Shown in pieces: positions 9,240-18,013 of a stretch of DNA of 64,000 nucleotides (the first letter of the stretch is position 1; the number at the start of each line of letters is the position of its first letter). The position numbers and the translations under genes were made by a program. Below the pieces are notes generated by a model. The model saw nothing but the letters and a program-made list of their open reading frames with translations, did no database searches and was not told the DNA's origin. The stretch is from VXNE01 sp965116625 (GTDB taxonomy: Bacteria; Pseudomonadota; Gammaproteobacteria; Pseudomonadales; Azotimanducaceae), in NCBI GenBank assembly GCA_965116625.1, contig OZ220717.1, positions 3,100,001 to 3,164,000 on the forward strand, written 5' to 3'.

Positions 9240-9998
9240 TCAGTTTATCCCGACGACGTAGGACAACGCGCGACCGATCTCGTCATGGACGACGAGATCG
9301 GCAATGTCGTCAAGCGGCGTCGCTTCGCGGTTCAGAATCACGAGCCGCGCGCCGAGTTGTTTTGCGTATTCGGGAAATCCCGCCGCCGGATAGACGATGA
9401 GGGTTGAACCGGTGGCCAGCATCAGGTCGCAGGACTCCGTGTATTCCCGCGCGCGGCGCATGGCGTCTTCCGGCATGGCCTGGCCGAAGGAGATGGTCGC
9501 GCTCTTGATGATGCCGCCGCAGACCTTGCAGGGATCGATCCGTTCCCGCTCGCTGAACTGCGCCTTCAGGGTCTCCATTTCGTAGCGCCATCCGCAGGTG
9601 AGGCACGCGGCGTAGCTGGCGTTCCCGTGCAGTTCCACCACCTGCTCCTCCAGGATGCCGGCATCCTGGAAGAGATTGTCCACGTTCTGGGTGATGACGC
9701 CGATGACCTTGCCTTCCTCCACGAGTTTCGCGACCGCCTGGTGGCCCTTGTTGGGTTTCGCGGACTCCATCTCACGGGCCCCGCTGAACCGGCGGCGCCA
9801 GGACTCCTGGCGCACTTCGTCCGAGGCCACGAACTGGCTGAACTCGATGGGTTTGACCCTGTTCCAGAGCCCTGTACCGGGGCTGCGGAAGTCGGGTATG
9901 CCCGACTCGGTGCTGATCCCGGCGCCCGTGAACACCACCGCCCGGCGCGCCTCGTCGAGCATCCGCCGCATTTCGTCGAGGAGACCGATGTTCTCCAT
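9240..9998 (-). CDS. Sirtuin NAD-dependent protein deacylase
   Basis: A 252-residue Sir2-family protein. Motifs in order: NAD-binding GAGIST--GIPDFR, TQNVD, catalytic His in ELHGN, and the zinc-binding cysteine pairs CLTC and CKVC, then the Rossmann segment ATGSTLIVYPAAG. The family removes acyl groups from protein lysines with NAD as co-substrate. The ATG at 9998 is preferred because GAAGGA precedes it at 4-5 nt; an ATG at 10028 is an alternative that adds ten residues. It follows the peptide transporter permease gene on the same strand and may be cotranscribed. Confidence 0.9.
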   Translation of the reverse strand: MENIGLLDEMRRMLDEARRAVVFTGAGISTESGIPDFRSPGTGLWNRVKPIEFSQFVASDEVRQESWRRRFSGAREMESAKPNKGHQAVAKLVEEGKVIGVITQNVDNLFQDAGILEEQVVELHGNASYAACLTCGWRYEMETLKAQFSERERIDPCKVCGGIIKSATISFGQAMPEDAMRRAREYTESCDLMLATGSTLIVYPAAGFPEYAKQLGARLVILNREATPLDDIADLVVHDEIGRALSYVVGIN

Positions 9999-10090
9999 GT
10001 CGTCCTTCGTCCCGACCGTCCCGTGCATGATAAGCGAACTCCGACAGGGGGCTCCCGCCCGTCCTGCCAGCGTTCGAGTAATTCGCGGCC

Positions 10091-10999
10091 TCAGGTGTCC
10101 CGCAATCTGGGATCGAGGGCATCCCGCAAGCCGTCGCCGATGTAGTTGACGCTGAGGACGGTCAGGGAGATGGCAAGCCCCGGCCACAGCACCCGCGCCG
10201 GCGTGATGGAGATGAAGTTCGCGCCGTCGAAGAGCAGGCGGCCCCAGGTGGGGAAGTCGGGCGGGAATCCGAGCCCCAGGAACGACAGCGCGGACTCCGT
10301 GATGATGGCATTGGCGATCCCGAGGGTCGCCGATACCATGATGGGGCTCAGCGCATTCGGCAGGATGTGCCGGCTGACGATGCGCCGCTCGCGGGTGCCG
10401 ATGCTGCGGGCGGCGGTGATGAACTCGCGTTCCTTGATGGCGAGCACCTCGCCGCGGACGATCCGCGCGGTCTGCATCCAGCTCGTGATGCCGATGACGA
10501 AAACGATGAGCAGGAAGATGCCCGTCTCCGGCCCGAAGGCGTTTCGAAGAGTGTCGCGGAACAACATGATGATGACGAGGAGGAGCGGCAGCAGCGGCAG
10601 CGCGAGAAAAAGGTCGGTAAACCGCATCAGGGGCCCGTCCAGGCGCCTGAAATAACCCGCCAGCGTGCCCACCGCGGTGCCGAGGACCAGCGACAGGAAC
10701 ATCGCGGCGAAACCGACGGCCAGCGAAATGCGTCCGCCGGCGAACACCTGGGCGAGCGTGTCCCGGCCCAGGTTGTCCGTACCCAGCGGGTGGCTCAGGG
10801 AAACGCCCTGGTTCCGCGCCTGGAGGTCGAGGTACTGCGGGTCGACATCGTGGACGAAAGGACCGAGGAACACGGCCATCACGATGGTCGCGAAGACCCC
10901 GACGCCGATCAGCGCGCCAGTGTGCTGCCGGAAGGTCAGCCAGACGTCCACCCAGAGGGAGCGGTGCGCGCGGGGGGTGTCGGGTATCTCGGTGGGCAT
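10091..10999 (-). CDS. Peptide ABC transporter permease (OppC/DppC type)
   Basis: A 302-residue inner-membrane permease with a single N-terminal transmembrane segment, the OppC_N region including HPLGTDNLGRD, and a BPD_transp_1 core of about five segments. The EAA coupling loop EFITAARSIGTRERRI is visible near residue 190. It works with the neighbouring OppB-type permease, the two ATPases and the family 5 binding protein. It is separated from the OppB gene by 10 bp. The peptide or other substrate cannot be read from the sequence. Confidence 0.92.
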   Translation of the reverse strand: MPTEIPDTPRAHRSLWVDVWLTFRQHTGALIGVGVFATIVMAVFLGPFVHDVDPQYLDLQARNQGVSLSHPLGTDNLGRDTLAQVFAGGRISLAVGFAAMFLSLVLGTAVGTLAGYFRRLDGPLMRFTDLFLALPLLPLLLVIIMLFRDTLRNAFGPETGIFLLIVFVIGITSWMQTARIVRGEVLAIKEREFITAARSIGTRERRIVSRHILPNALSPIMVSATLGIANAIITESALSFLGLGFPPDFPTWGRLLFDGANFISITPARVLWPGLAISLTVLSVNYIGDGLRDALDPRLRDT

Positions 11000-11009
11000 C
11001 GGTTCCGGC

Positions 11010-12023
11010 TCAGTCGTAACGAATGCGGGGATCGAGAATCCCGTAAAGGACGTCGGCGATGAGGTTGAACAGCACGATCAGCACCGCGAACAGGAACGTC
11101 AGCGTCTGCACCAGGGGAATGTCAGCCCCCTGGATCGCGACGATCAGGAGCTGTCCGAGTCCGTTCACGCGGAATATCTGTTCGGTGATGATGGCGCCGC
11201 TGAAGATGGTCGGTACGCCGAGCGCGATCATCGTCACCACCGGAATCATGCTGTTGCGCAGCACGTGGATGAGCAGCACGGCGCGCTCTCTCAAGCCCTT
11301 TGAGCGTGCGGTGCGTACATAGTCGAGGTTCAGGTTGTCGAGCATCGCCGAGCGCATGAAGCGGCTGAGCTGGGCGGCGTTGTACAGCGCCAGCACCATC
11401 ACCGGCATGAGCATCTGCTTGACCTGTACCCAGAAGCTCGACAGGTTGGTGACTTCGTGGGTCGTGTCGTAAATGGATGGCAGCCACTGCAGCATGACGC
11501 TGAACAGGATGATTGCCAGCAGGCCGGTGAAAAAAGTAGGAACCGAAAAGCCGACCATCGAGACGAACGTGCCGATCTGATCGAACCACGAGTACTGCCG
11601 ATACGCGGAGATCACCCCGATGGGCACCGCGATGAGAATGCCGACCACGTAAGAAAGTCCCACGACCCAAAGCGTCTGGGGCATCCGCTCGGCGATGATG
11701 TCCACGACGGGACTGCGGGTGGCCCAGGAACGAATCCGCGGCCGCGCGCTCGAGTCGCCGATCTCGATGTCGAAGGCTTCCTCGATCAGATTCAGCGGCT
11801 CGTTGATGAAGAACTGCTCCATCCATTTCCCGTAGCGCACGTGGAACGGCTGGTCCAGCCCCAGCGACTCGCGGATCTGTGCCCGCACCTCGGGAGGAAT
11901 GGTCAGCGGCAACTGGCCGGTGGGATCGTTCGGCGCGAGGTCGAGGAGGGCGAAGATCGCGAAGCTGATCGCGACCAGGGTGGGCACCGCGAACATCAGG
12001 CGGCGCGTGATGTAGCGGATCAT
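11010..12023 (-). CDS. Peptide ABC transporter permease (OppB/DppB type)
   Basis: A 337-residue permease starting with the typical MIRYITRRLMFAVPTL segment and ending in the family tail ILDPRIRYD. The EAA loop reads DYVRTARSKGLRERAV. Its ATG lies one base after the stop codon of the binding-protein gene, so translation is probably coupled. It is longer than many family members because of an insert around residues 70-105, seen also in other OppB-type proteins. Confidence 0.92.
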   Translation of the reverse strand: MIRYITRRLMFAVPTLVAISFAIFALLDLAPNDPTGQLPLTIPPEVRAQIRESLGLDQPFHVRYGKWMEQFFINEPLNLIEEAFDIEIGDSSARPRIRSWATRSPVVDIIAERMPQTLWVVGLSYVVGILIAVPIGVISAYRQYSWFDQIGTFVSMVGFSVPTFFTGLLAIILFSVMLQWLPSIYDTTHEVTNLSSFWVQVKQMLMPVMVLALYNAAQLSRFMRSAMLDNLNLDYVRTARSKGLRERAVLLIHVLRNSMIPVVTMIALGVPTIFSGAIITEQIFRVNGLGQLLIVAIQGADIPLVQTLTFLFAVLIVLFNLIADVLYGILDPRIRYD

Positions 12024-12024
12024 T

Positions 12025-13746
12025 TCACCGGTGCCAGTCCGCGACGTTCCAGAGTTCGGAATCCCACGGATTCATCCGTACGCCGGCAAGCGAATTCGAC
12101 CGCGCCGAAACCGCGGCGCGCCAGATCAGCGGGATCATGTAATGGTTTTGCACGATGATGTCGTTCATGCGTTTTGCGATGCTGGCACGATCCTCCCCGG
12201 GCGGCGTGATCGAAAGCTGTTCGACCAGCCCGTCGTACTCGATTGAACAGCCGCGCGGAACGTTCGTGCCAAGCCACTGGTTGTCGGGTCCGGGGGCTTG
12301 GTCGCACACCCAGCCGGCCATGTACACCTCGGGATCCGTACCCTGGAAGCTGTTCGTGTACATCTGTATGTCGGCATAGAACTTGCGGAGGGTATCGGGG
12401 CTGGCAGGGTCGTCGCCGAAAAACACTGCCGCGTCAATGTTCCGCAGTTCGGTTTCGATTCCGATTGCCTCCCACATCTGCTTGATCAACGCCTGGGTAC
12501 CCTGGCGCACCGAGTTGGTGGAGGTCTGGTAGAGGATCGACAGCCGAATGCCGTCTTTCGCGCGCACCCCGTCTTCGCCCCGGACCCAGCCAGCTTCGTC
12601 GAGAATGCGGTTCGCCTCGGCCGGGCCGGGCGTCTTGCAGGCCTCGTTGGCGACGGATGCGTACCTCGCGGGCGCTGGGACGACGTTGCACGTCGGCCGG
12701 CCGGCGGCGCCGTAGCCGGCCTCCACCAGCACGTGGCGATCGATGGCGAGCGATAGCGCCTGCCGCACGGCCGGGTCCGAGAGAAACGGATGCGGGTTGG
12801 TGCCGTCGAGGTAGAGCGAGCGGCGCTCGCCAAGACTCGAGTCGTCGTTGGTCTGGTTGACCATCAACCGCTCCACCTGGCTGCCGAATCCCATGAGGAC
12901 CTGGCCTTTGCCCGCGGCAACCATCTGCGCGAGGACCTCAGGCTCCACCTGCAGGTTCCAGGCGTAGTCGTATTCGCCGGTCTCCAGCACCGCGCGCGCC
13001 GCGGAGGCGGCATCGCCGCCGCCCTTGAACGTGGCGGTACGGAACCAGGGCTTGCCCGGTTCGCGGTAAAGCTCGTTGGCAGAGTAGTTGATGACGTCGT
13101 TGGCGCGGAACTCGTCGACCTTGAAGGGCCCCGTGCCGATGGGGCCGAAGTTCTGCGCCGTGCACTCCTGCGCCCTGGCCCCGAGGCAGTCCCCGAACTG
13201 CTCGCGCTGGATGATGGGGGAGAGTGAGCCCACGAATGGGCCGTAAGGCCAGGGCTTGGCTACGTCGAATGTGATCCTCACGGTGTGATCGTCAATCGCT
13301 TCGACGGCCGATACGTCGGCGAATGAAGCAACGGAGGCGCAGCCGGACTGTTCATCCAGGCAGTATGCGCCGGAGAAAGCCACGTCATGCGCAGTCAGCG
13401 GCGTGCCGTCCGACCAAACGATGTCGGGCTTCAGCTTCCAGGTGATGCTGCGAAGATCCTCCGCAACGCCGCCATTCTCCAGCGTGGGTATTTCGGCTGC
13501 CAGAATGGGGACCATCGCCGTAGTCTCATCGTAGTGGGCGAGGGGCTCGAGCACCATCGAGGCAGCTTCGATGTCCTTGGTGCCGCCGGAAAGATACGGA
13601 TTCACTATCGACGCCGCCTGCCAGTAGAGGATGTTGAGGTGCCGGTTCTCGACCGTTTCCTCCGGGACTGGTTCGGCATCATCGGGCGCGCAGCCCGCCA
13701 TGAACATGATCATTGCGATGACGGGCGTGCTGTGGCGTGGCTTCAT
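12025..13746 (-). CDS. Peptide/oligopeptide ABC transporter binding lipoprotein (SBP family 5)
   Basis: A 573-residue periplasmic binding protein of family 5. The N-terminus is a lipoprotein signal with lipobox FMAGC, so it should be anchored to a membrane. Family features include VWSDGTPLTAHDVAFSGAYC near residue 110 and FSNPAVRQAL-like SDPAVRQALSLAIDR. The start ATG at 13746 follows AAAGG by about 7 nt; the open frame reaches further upstream but overlaps the ATPase gene without a signal peptide. Ligand unknown. Confidence 0.92.
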   Translation of the reverse strand: MKPRHSTPVIAMIMFMAGCAPDDAEPVPEETVENRHLNILYWQAASIVNPYLSGGTKDIEAASMVLEPLAHYDETTAMVPILAAEIPTLENGGVAEDLRSITWKLKPDIVWSDGTPLTAHDVAFSGAYCLDEQSGCASVASFADVSAVEAIDDHTVRITFDVAKPWPYGPFVGSLSPIIQREQFGDCLGARAQECTAQNFGPIGTGPFKVDEFRANDVINYSANELYREPGKPWFRTATFKGGGDAASAARAVLETGEYDYAWNLQVEPEVLAQMVAAGKGQVLMGFGSQVERLMVNQTNDDSSLGERRSLYLDGTNPHPFLSDPAVRQALSLAIDRHVLVEAGYGAAGRPTCNVVPAPARYASVANEACKTPGPAEANRILDEAGWVRGEDGVRAKDGIRLSILYQTSTNSVRQGTQALIKQMWEAIGIETELRNIDAAVFFGDDPASPDTLRKFYADIQMYTNSFQGTDPEVYMAGWVCDQAPGPDNQWLGTNVPRGCSIEYDGLVEQLSITPPGEDRASIAKRMNDIIVQNHYMIPLIWRAAVSARSNSLAGVRMNPWDSELWNVADWHR

Positions 13747-13790
13747 GGTGGTGCCTTTGGTTGGGTGTGCTGTCTCATGCGGATTCCAGG

Positions 13791-14786
13791 TTACTCGGCC
13801 AGGTGGCAGGCGACCCGGTGGTCGGGACGCAGTTCTCGCCACTCGGGCGCGCGCGTTGAGCACTCGGGCTCAGCCAATGGGCATCGGGTGTGGAACGGGC
13901 ACCCCGGCGGCGGATCGGAAGGGCTCGGCACGTCGCCACGCAGGATGATGCGCTCGCGCTTTGCCTCGAGTTCCGGGTCATGCACCGGCGCGGCCGACAT
14001 CAGGGCCCGCGTGTACGGGTGCAGGGGCTCGTGATACAGGCGATCGCTGGTGCCGAGTTCGACGATCTTGCCGAGGTACATCACGGCGACACGATCGGCG
14101 ATATGACGCACCATGCCAAGGTCATGGGAGATGAAGAGATAAGTGAGGCCGAGGCGCCCCTGCAGCTCTTCCAGCAGGTTCACCACCTGGGCCTGTATCG
14201 AGACATCGAGCGCCGCAATGGGCTCATCGCAGATGACGAACTCGGGTTCGAGCGCGAGTGCCCGGGCCACCCCGATCCGTTGCCGCTGCCCGCCGGAGAA
14301 CTCGTGCGGGTAGCGGTTGGCGAAACCCGGCTCAAGGCCAACCGACTCGAGCAGCGCATCCACCCGCGAAGCGATGTCAGTGCCCTTGCCCAGATCGTGC
14401 TCGAGCAGCGGCTCGCCGACGATGCTGGCCACGGTCATGCGGGGGTTCAGGCTCGCCTGGGGATCCTGGAATACCATCTGCATCCGCCGGCGCATCTGGC
14501 GTAGCGGCTCGCCGTCGAGACGCGCGATGTCCTCTCCCCGAAAACGCACTTGTCCCGCGGTTGGCTCGTAGAGTCTCAGGATGGCGCGCGCCACGGTGGA
14601 CTTGCCACAGCCGCTCTCACCGACGAGTCCCAGGGTCTCGCCCTCGCGGATGTTGAAGTCGACGCCATCTACCGCCCTGACGGTGCCGACCTGGCGCCGG
14701 AAGACGCCGGCCATGATCGGAAAGTGCATGGTCAGGCCTTCGACTTCCAGCAATAGCGCGTTGTCAGGCACGGGCGGCCCCGGCAT
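13791..14786 (-). CDS. Peptide ABC transporter ATP-binding protein (OppF/DppF type)
   Basis: A 331-residue ATPase with Walker A GESGCGKST, signature FSGGQRQR, Walker B FVICDEPIAALD and the switch ISHDLG. The C-terminal oligo_HPY region has the cysteine cluster CPFHTRCPLAEPEC typical of this family. The start is uncertain: ATG 14810, ATG 14786 or a GTG at about 14771 all overlap the end of the OppD gene; I chose 14786. Overlap with the upstream gene indicates translational coupling. Confidence 0.9.
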   Translation of the reverse strand: MPGPPVPDNALLLEVEGLTMHFPIMAGVFRRQVGTVRAVDGVDFNIREGETLGLVGESGCGKSTVARAILRLYEPTAGQVRFRGEDIARLDGEPLRQMRRRMQMVFQDPQASLNPRMTVASIVGEPLLEHDLGKGTDIASRVDALLESVGLEPGFANRYPHEFSGGQRQRIGVARALALEPEFVICDEPIAALDVSIQAQVVNLLEELQGRLGLTYLFISHDLGMVRHIADRVAVMYLGKIVELGTSDRLYHEPLHPYTRALMSAAPVHDPELEAKRERIILRGDVPSPSDPPPGCPFHTRCPLAEPECSTRAPEWRELRPDHRVACHLAE

Positions 14787-15777
14787 CGATGTCGTACCAG
14801 CAGGCGACATTGTGACCGCCGCCGACCGGGATCAGGGGCGGGTTCTCGCGCCGGCACATGTCGAAGGCGTGCGGACAGCGCGACACGAACGGGCATCCGC
14901 GGATGGGCTCGGCGAGATGCGGTGGCTGGCCGGGAATGGTGGCCAGGCGATCGGAGCGCGTGCCGTCCGTCCGGGGCAGGGTGCCCAGAAGACCTTGCGT
15001 ATACGGGTGCTGGGGGCGGCCGTAAAGGGAGCTGACGTCGGCGTGCTCCACGATCTGTCCGGCGTACATGACCACGACGCGGTCCGCGAGTCCGGCCAGC
15101 ACCCCGAGGTCGTGCGTGATCCAGATGATCGCGATGCCGAACCGGCGGCGAAGTTCCTTGATGAGATCGAGAATCTGCGCCTGGATGGTGACGTCGAGCG
15201 CCGTCGTGGGTTCATCCGCGATCAGCACCTTTGGATTGCAGGCCAGCGCGATGGCGATCATGACGCGCTGTCGCATGCCGCCGGAGAACTGGTGCGGAAA
15301 GGCGGAGAGTCGATCTTCCGCGGATGGAATCCCGACATGGCCAAGCAGTTCCACGGCGCGTCGGCGGGCGTCCGCGCGGTTCATGCCGAGATGCGTGCGC
15401 AAGGGTTCCGTTAGCTGGTAGCCGATGGTGAGCACCGGGTTCAGCGAAGTCATGGGGTCTTGAAAAATGAATCCCACCTCGGCGCCCCGGACGCTTCGCA
15501 ACTCCTCGGCGTCGAGCGCCATCAGGTCCTTGCCGTCGAGCAGCGCCCGGCCCGAGACGACTTCTGCGGGCGGCATCGGCAGCAGCTTCAGCATGGACAG
15601 CATGGTCACGCTTTTGCCGCAGCCGCTTTCCCCGACGACTCCGAGCAGTTCGCCTTCTTCGAGTTCGAAGCCCACACCGTTGACGGCGTATACCGTGCCG
15701 TCCCGCGTATGGAAACGGGTGTGGATGTCCTCGACCTGGAGCACCTTTGTCCGCGAGACACCCGGATCAGCAGACAC
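14764..15777 (-). CDS. Peptide ABC transporter ATP-binding protein (OppD/DppD type)
   Basis: A 337-residue ATPase with Walker A GESGCGKSVT, signature FSGGMRQR, Walker B LIADEPTTALD and the C-terminal cysteine cluster CPFVSRCPHAFDMC. It pairs with the OppF-type ATPase downstream. The GTG at 15777 was chosen because residues upstream of it have no family similarity and lie inside the preceding gene; this start overlaps that gene's stop by 11 bp. Confidence 0.9.
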   Translation of the reverse strand: MSADPGVSRTKVLQVEDIHTRFHTRDGTVYAVNGVGFELEEGELLGVVGESGCGKSVTMLSMLKLLPMPPAEVVSGRALLDGKDLMALDAEELRSVRGAEVGFIFQDPMTSLNPVLTIGYQLTEPLRTHLGMNRADARRRAVELLGHVGIPSAEDRLSAFPHQFSGGMRQRVMIAIALACNPKVLIADEPTTALDVTIQAQILDLIKELRRRFGIAIIWITHDLGVLAGLADRVVVMYAGQIVEHADVSSLYGRPQHPYTQGLLGTLPRTDGTRSDRLATIPGQPPHLAEPIRGCPFVSRCPHAFDMCRRENPPLIPVGGGHNVACWYDIDAGAARA

Positions 15778-16393
15778 CGAACTTGTCCCGTAGCTGGTCG
15801 AATGCGCTCGGCGTCTCCCGGGCGGCACGCATGATCTGCTGTGCGCATTGCCTGGGCGTGGATTCCGACGTGTCGACTTCAACGTCGTAGACGCAGTGTG
15901 CGTGCACGGTATGGAAATGGGATGTCGCCGTCCCCGGAAAACGCCCCGGGCGGACGGCTTCCCGTGCGTTGACAACCGGCAGGTCGCAGCGAATGCCGGC
16001 GAACGTGACCGTGAGCCCCTTCATGACGTCGAGATAGTCGAGCAGGAAGGACTTCTCGAACATGAGGTCATCCACGATCACGTGGTTGCCCTCGCGGGCG
16101 AACACCGAGATGGCGCGTCGCATGCCGCGCAGTACGCGCCTTCCCACGTCGCCGAATTGTATCTCCGTCATCACGTCGCCATCGTGTTCGACGGGAACCA
16201 CGTTCAACCCGAGAGCCCCGGAATCCCCGGGCGGAGAGTTCAATCCGCGAAAGCGTTCCGACATGCCGTCCCGGAACTGGTCGAGGGCGATGTGCTGGTA
16301 GGGCTCGCTGTAGAGCTGTTGCAGCATGCGCGCGATGGTCGTCTTGCCCGCACTGGACGACCCGTTCAGCAGAATGACCTTTCCTGGAGTCAT
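15767..16393 (-). CDS. Chloramphenicol phosphotransferase-like kinase
   Basis: A 208-residue P-loop protein with Walker A GSSSAGKTT (NGSSSAGKTTIARML) near the N-terminus, similar in layout to chloramphenicol 3-O-phosphotransferase (CPT family, PF07931). The segment HVIVDDLMFE and the motif REAVRPGRFPGTA with the HAHCVYDVEVDTS tail fit that family. Many members are not resistance genes, and its place at the head of a peptide-transporter operon gives no hint of the substrate. The ATG at 16393 follows AGGA by 6 nt. Confidence 0.8.
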   Translation of the reverse strand: MTPGKVILLNGSSSAGKTTIARMLQQLYSEPYQHIALDQFRDGMSERFRGLNSPPGDSGALGLNVVPVEHDGDVMTEIQFGDVGRRVLRGMRRAISVFAREGNHVIVDDLMFEKSFLLDYLDVMKGLTVTFAGIRCDLPVVNAREAVRPGRFPGTATSHFHTVHAHCVYDVEVDTSESTPRQCAQQIMRAARETPSAFDQLRDKFGVC

Positions 16394-16517
16394 GGGAAGT
16401 CCTGTTCCCGACCGGTTCCGGGTGCGCGTCCTGGCCCGTGATCGGCAGGCGATGCACCCCGCCAGCATGGTAGCTGCGAGTTCCGGTGGTCACAATCACA
16501 ATGGCCGGGGGACCGTG

Positions 16518-17471
16518 TCAGCCACCGGGGCCAACGTGGACATGGGCCGCAAGCCATCCGGGCACATCGTCCCAGGCCGCACGGTAGCGTTCGGCATAGT
16601 CGCGGAAATCGTGCGACTGCGTTCCCTCGTGCTCGATATTGATGGTGGCGGCACAAGCCCCCGCGCGCATGGCATCCCGCATGCCGGCGCCCCGAAGGCG
16701 CGCGTCGACAAACCCCGTGCGATACGCATCGCCGCAACCGGTGGGATCCCTGACGGTTGTCGCGGGCACCGCCGGAACGACGATATCTCCGCTCCAGGAC
16801 CCGGATTGACCGGTCGTCACGACGACACGTTCGAGGGACCGCAGTTCGGCTTCGCACCGCGACTTCACGGTCTCGAATTCATACTGGTTCACGATCAGCG
16901 CATCTGACAGACGGATGAGTTCTTCCGTTTCGGGCGCACTGAAGTCGGTCAGCCCCTGTCCCGGGTCGCAGAGAAACGGGATGCCGTGGGCGCGCATCAC
17001 CCGTGCGGCATCGATCATGTTCACCGCGATGTCGGGCGCCAGCACGGCGTAGTCGGGTGCGCGGTCGAGCACGAATGCGGACAGGCGCCGCGCGAAGTCC
17101 CTGACCCTCGCGGGGCCGGGGAAAAAGCCGGTGAACTGATTGCCGCCGGCGTCGGTGAAAACGAACGCATGGGACGAGTACCCCGCCCCCGACAGACGCG
17201 TGATGCCGCTCAGGTCGATACCGAGACCTTCGAGATGGTGCCGATAGTCCTCGCCGTAGTCTTCACCCACGAACACGAAGGGCACGGCGTCCTGGCCGAG
17301 CCTGCGCAGGCCGCAGGCGATGTTCATGGCGCAGCCGCCGAAACGGCGCGCGATGCGGTCGAGCTGAATCGAGAGGTTGACGCCGGGGTGGCGGGGCAGT
17401 TCGGAAAAGCGGCCGCCGTAGTCGGCCACGTAGTCTATGGCCAGTGTTCCGGTAACCAGGACGCGAGACAC
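16518..17471 (-). CDS. PfkB-family carbohydrate/nucleoside kinase
   Basis: A 317-residue ribokinase-like enzyme. The N-terminal GG motif appears in RRFGGCAMNIACGLRRLG and the C-terminal signature in DPTGCGDAYRTGF, with the catalytic Asp in GCGD. The sequence layout resembles adenosine kinase-like members, but substrate is not determinable. The GTG at 17471 is used because the upstream part of the frame overlaps the ExbD gene and is not conserved-looking. It follows the ExbD gene, whose 3' end lies just inside the longer frame. Confidence 0.85.
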   Translation of the reverse strand: MSRVLVTGTLAIDYVADYGGRFSELPRHPGVNLSIQLDRIARRFGGCAMNIACGLRRLGQDAVPFVFVGEDYGEDYRHHLEGLGIDLSGITRLSGAGYSSHAFVFTDAGGNQFTGFFPGPARVRDFARRLSAFVLDRAPDYAVLAPDIAVNMIDAARVMRAHGIPFLCDPGQGLTDFSAPETEELIRLSDALIVNQYEFETVKSRCEAELRSLERVVVTTGQSGSWSGDIVVPAVPATTVRDPTGCGDAYRTGFVDARLRGAGMRDAMRAGACAATINIEHEGTQSHDFRDYAERYRAAWDDVPGWLAAHVHVGPGG

Positions 17472-17526
17472 GACACCGAACGGGCAGCAGGATGTTTGGC
17501 CGCGCTGCGTTGCCGCGCGGCCCGCG

Positions 17527-17934
17527 TCAGCTTCCCGCAGCGAGTGAGACGTTGACCACTCCCGCCTGCCGCGCCGAGTCCATGACATGCACCATGACTT
17601 CCGTGCGCGATTCGGGATGCGGCTGGATGATGACCGGCGCCTCGGGGTTTTCCGCGTGCATGCGTTCGATGTTCGCGCGGACCGAACGCCAGTCGACGTC
17701 GCGCTGGGCGATGAGAATGCGGTCCCGGCTGGTGATGCGCACGACGATGCTGCGCTTGTCCGGGTCGACGGTCTTCGGCTTGTCGTCTTCCGGCTGGTTG
17801 ACGTCGAGGCCCACTTCCTTCACGAACGTGGCCGTCACGATGAAAAAGATGAGCATGATGAAGACGACGTCCAGCATGGGCGTCAGGTTGATCTGTGCGC
17901 CTTCTTCTTCGTCGCGTCTCGCGTACCTGCGCAT
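17527..17934 (-). CDS. exbD: ExbD/TolR-type biopolymer transport protein
   Basis: A 135-residue protein with the ExbD pattern: short cytoplasmic N-terminus, one transmembrane helix with the functional Asp in NLTPMLDVVFIMLIFF, and a periplasmic domain ending in VNVSLA. ExbD works with ExbB and TonB to power outer-membrane receptors. No exbB is next to it; it sits alone between tctA and the PfkB kinase. A second, truncated ExbD lies at the right edge of the window. Its partner must be encoded elsewhere. Confidence 0.9.
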   Translation of the reverse strand: MRRYARRDEEEGAQINLTPMLDVVFIMLIFFIVTATFVKEVGLDVNQPEDDKPKTVDPDKRSIVVRITSRDRILIAQRDVDWRSVRANIERMHAENPEAPVIIQPHPESRTEVMVHVMDSARQAGVVNVSLAAGS

Positions 17935-18013
17935 GTTCGCTCCCCCGTGTCGTCGGCTCGCCGCCTGGGACTTGCCCTATGTTAACCGACGCGGGAACGA
18001 AGTCGAGGCCCGT

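Noticed and set aside
8907..9407. Possible plus-strand gene across the CARDB-sirtuin junction
   Set aside because: It overlaps the ends of two solid genes, with no motifs; the 166-bp gap between them holds nothing I can support.
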